Positions 62,022 to 64,000 of a stretch of DNA of 64,000 nt are shown here, piece after piece (position 1 is the stretch's first letter; every line of letters begins with the position of its first letter). The notes under the pieces were generated by a model that had not been told where the DNA came from, ran no database searches, and saw only the letters and a list, made by a program, of their open reading frames with translations. The position numbers and the translations under genes are program-made. The stretch spans positions 22,705-86,704 of the forward strand of contig NZ_AKKF01000167.1 of the NCBI RefSeq assembly GCF_000281955.1, written 5' to 3'. The stretch comes from Caulobacter sp. AP07 (GTDB lineage Bacteria; Pseudomonadota; Alphaproteobacteria; Caulobacterales; Caulobacteraceae).

Positions 62022-63167
62022 TCAGTCCTGGGGGGCTTGGGTGGGTGTCGGGATCGACGCCGCGCCACGCCAAGGCGTGACCTTGAACGGCTGGCCCGAG
62101 GCCGCGTGGTCACGCCCCTCGACCACGATGACGTCGTCCGATTGCAGGCCGGCCAGCACCACGTAGCGGTTGTCGACGACCGGGCCGAGGGTGACCGGTC
62201 GACTGGCGGCCTGACCGCCGCGTTGGATCACCACGACCTGCGGCTTGCCGCCGGAGAAACTCACGGCCTGCTGGGGAATGCTTGGCAGGTTCCGCGCCGG
62301 GCCGCGCGGCAGGCGCGCCCGAACGAACATCCCCGGAAGCAGCCGGCCCGTCCTGTTGTCCACCTCGATCCGCGCCCTCAAGTCGCCCGTTCCAGGGTCG
62401 ACCGCGACTTCGGAAAAGAGCAGGCGGCCCGACAGCCCCATGGGCTTGCCGTCGGCGTCCAGCAGTTCAACCTGGGGCGAGCCGCCGCCGCCCGCGTCTC
62501 GAAGCGCCAGCAATCGCGCCGCCGGCTGGCGCACGTCGACATAGACCCGGTCGATCTGCTGCACCGTGGCCAGCGCGTCGGTCTGGCCCTGGGCGACGAG
62601 CGCGCCTTCGGTGACCGACGCCGCGCCGATCCGGCCGGAGATCGGCGCGGTCACCGTCGAAAAGTTCAGGTCAAGCCGGCGCCGGGCCAGGGTCGCCCGG
62701 GCGCTCAGAAGGTCGGCGTCGGCCTGGGCGAGCGCCGAAACGGCGTTGTCGTAGGTCTGGCGGCTGACCGCGTCGGTCTCGACCAGCGGCGCCATGCGCT
62801 GGGCCTGAAGCCGCGCCTGGATGCGGACGGCCTCGGCCCGACGCAGCGCGCCGGCCGCGATGTCGGCCTCCACGCGGAAGGTCGCCGGGTCGATCTGGAA
62901 CAGCGGCTGGCCGGCGCGCACCAGAGCGCCCTCCTCGAACAGGCGGCGGCGAACCAGGCCTGCGACCTGGGGCCGAATTTCAGCCGTCCTGAAGGCCGAA
63001 ACTCGTCCCGGCAGGTCGTCGGTCAGCAAGACGGCGTTGACGGTCGGCGTCGTCGTCGACACGACCGCGGGAGGCGTAGCCGCCGGCTCACCCCCATGGC
63101 AGGCGCAGACCATGAGAGCCAGGACCGCCGTACTGGTGGTCCGGGCGATGCGCGAAGCCTTGGCCAT
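62022..63167 (-). CDS. RND periplasmic adaptor lipoprotein (AcrA/MexA-like)
   Basis: This 381-residue protein has a lipobox (LMVCAC near residue 23), then a barrel-sandwich hybrid (AEIRPQVAGLVRRRLFEEGALVRAGQPLFQID), a coiled hairpin and the LNFSTVTAPISGRIG lipoyl half. It joins the pump and outer-membrane duct. It is the first gene of the operon and is divergent from the response regulator, with a 154-bp gap. Confidence 0.94.
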   Translation of the reverse strand: MAKASRIARTTSTAVLALMVCACHGGEPAATPPAVVSTTTPTVNAVLLTDDLPGRVSAFRTAEIRPQVAGLVRRRLFEEGALVRAGQPLFQIDPATFRVEADIAAGALRRAEAVRIQARLQAQRMAPLVETDAVSRQTYDNAVSALAQADADLLSARATLARRRLDLNFSTVTAPISGRIGAASVTEGALVAQGQTDALATVQQIDRVYVDVRQPAARLLALRDAGGGGSPQVELLDADGKPMGLSGRLLFSEVAVDPGTGDLRARIEVDNRTGRLLPGMFVRARLPRGPARNLPSIPQQAVSFSGGKPQVVVIQRGGQAASRPVTLGPVVDNRYVVLAGLQSDDVIVVEGRDHAASGQPFKVTPWRGAASIPTPTQAPQD

Positions 63168-63321
63168 GTCATCCTTCTCCTACAGGCGAGGACAAAGGAG
63201 CCCGCGCGTCGGGGGGTCTTTCGCAGCGCCGTGCTGCTGGACCGTGGAAGTTTCGTGGAGGGTTCATGGAGAGACCGGCCATGCTCTTGGCGGATCTTCA
63301 GGAGCGCCTAATCTTCCGCCC
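63168..63321. promoter_or_regulatory. divergent promoter region of the efflux operon and response regulator
   Basis: This 154-bp gap must hold both promoters. It contains a repeated GTGGAAGTTTCGTGGAGG-type stretch near 63243-63261 that might be a direct-repeat response-regulator site. No hairpin is evident. Confidence 0.35.
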
Positions 63322-64000
63322 ATGAACGAACTGGTGCTCATCGCGGAAGACGATCGCGACATCGCCGATATCCTGGACGGCTATCTGACGCGGGAGGGGT
63401 TCCGCACGGTCTGCGCGGGCGATGGCCAGGTGGCCGTCGACCTCTACGGCATGCTGCGCCCCGACGTCGTCATTCTCGACGTCACCATGCCCAAGCTGGA
63501 CGGATGGAAGGTGCTGACCGAAATTCGCCGACGAGGCTCCACGCCCGTCGTCATGGTGACGGCGCTGGATCAGGACGTCGACAAGATCCACGCCTTGCGC
63601 AACGGCGCGGACGACTATGTCGTCAAACCGTTCAACCCCGTGGAGGTGGTCGCGCGGGTGCAGGCGCTGCTGCGGCGCGCCAGCGCCTCTCGCAGCGACC
63701 GGTTGCTGAGGGTTGGGCCGCTACGCATCGATCCGCAGGACTATCTGGCCGTGATCGCCACGCCCGACGGCGAGCGCAGCCTCGACCTGACCCTGACGGA
63801 GTTTCGGCTACTGGCGCACATGGCGCGCCAGCCTTCACGCGTCTTCACGCGGGCCGACCTTCTTGACGCCTGCCTGCCGGGCGACGATGTCCTGGAGCGG
63901 ACGGTCGATAGCCATTTGAGCAAGCTGCGGCGCAAACTCGAAAGCGCCGGCGTCACCACCTTGCTGGGCGGCGTTCGCGGCGTCGGGTATCGGCTGGGGG
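63322..64000 (+). CDS. OmpR-family response regulator (BaeR/KdpE-like), C-terminus cut by window end
   Basis: The 226 codons present cover a receiver domain with acidic Asp10 and Asp11, phosphorylation site Asp53 (VILDVTMP), and Lys102 (VVKPFN), followed by a winged-helix DNA-binding domain (DLTLTEFRLLAHM, DSHLSKLRRKLE, GVRGVGYRLG). The sequence resembles BaeR, which in enterobacteria controls RND pumps. The gene is divergent from the efflux operon and its sensor kinase should lie just beyond the window. Confidence 0.94.
   Translation, partial: MNELVLIAEDDRDIADILDGYLTREGFRTVCAGDGQVAVDLYGMLRPDVVILDVTMPKLDGWKVLTEIRRRGSTPVVMVTALDQDVDKIHALRNGADDYVVKPFNPVEVVARVQALLRRASASRSDRLLRVGPLRIDPQDYLAVIATPDGERSLDLTLTEFRLLAHMARQPSRVFTRADLLDACLPGDDVLERTVDSHLSKLRRKLESAGVTTLLGGVRGVGYRLG

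Noticed and set aside
59603..62080. 825-residue plus-strand frame inside the RND pump gene
   Set aside because: Shadow of the pump gene; the amino-acid composition is dominated by Arg, Gly, His and Asp.
1..64000. tRNA, rRNA, CRISPR arrays, insertion sequences, att sites or replication origins
   Set aside because: Read for cloverleaf tails, spaced repeats, transposase motifs and integrase signatures on both strands; none was recognisable.

Overview
The window reads as chromosome of a GC-rich alphaproteobacterium. Dense RND, TonB-receptor, Rieske-oxygenase and beta-ketoadipate genes, the CHASE4-GGDEF-EAL protein and the codon bias suggest a Caulobacteraceae- or sphingomonad-like degrader of plant or aromatic compounds. 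This placement is inferred from gene content only. No rRNA, tRNA, CRISPR array, phage or insertion sequence was seen.

Layout. 0-9.4 kb: catabolic module A, with a truncated Rieske oxygenase, an amidase, an MFS carrier, a nuclease, a TetR/Rieske pair with a clear operator, and a minus-strand operon of alpha/beta hydrolase, VOC dioxygenase-like protein and 2Fe-2S ferredoxin, divergent from a LuxR-type regulator. 9.5-17.3 kb: amino-acid permease, FAD oxidoreductase and a molybdenum operon (DUF2218, moeA, fdhD, FdhF/YdeP-type oxidoreductase). 17.5-24 kb: an unknown gene, a c-di-GMP enzyme and a minus-strand group of secreted proteins (lysozyme-like, caspase-like, unknown). 24.4-44 kb: catabolic module B, with a Rieske oxygenase, a second LuxR regulator, a TonB receptor, a Bcr-type MFS carrier, two more Rieske oxygenases, a beta-helix protein, a Fur-type TonB/PepSY iron pair, a second MFS carrier and FAD oxidoreductase paralogous to those of module A, a histone-deacetylase-like hydrolase and a P450. 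44.2-51.5 kb: an IclR regulator and the protocatechuate operon pcaIJFHGBL. 51.6-57.3 kb: aryl-alcohol and aryl-aldehyde dehydrogenases and two MFS carriers. 57.5-64 kb: an RND efflux operon and a divergent response regulator cut by the window end.

How it fits together. Rieske demethylases and dioxygenases, dehydrogenases and hydrolases would convert methoxylated or substituted aromatics to protocatechuate. The pca operon would then take protocatechuate to succinyl-CoA and acetyl-CoA, while the molybdenum oxidoreductase could handle C1 by-products.

The main new observation is a recurring 16-bp inverted repeat, TACCC-N6-GGG(T/G)A, in front of at least seven transcription units of modules A and B. 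It is absent from the pca, efflux and iron units. Its 7-2-7 geometry matches sites bound by NarL/LuxR-type helix-turn-helix domains, and the window encodes two paralogous regulators with that domain. I propose an undescribed LuxR-solo regulon that coordinates both modules.
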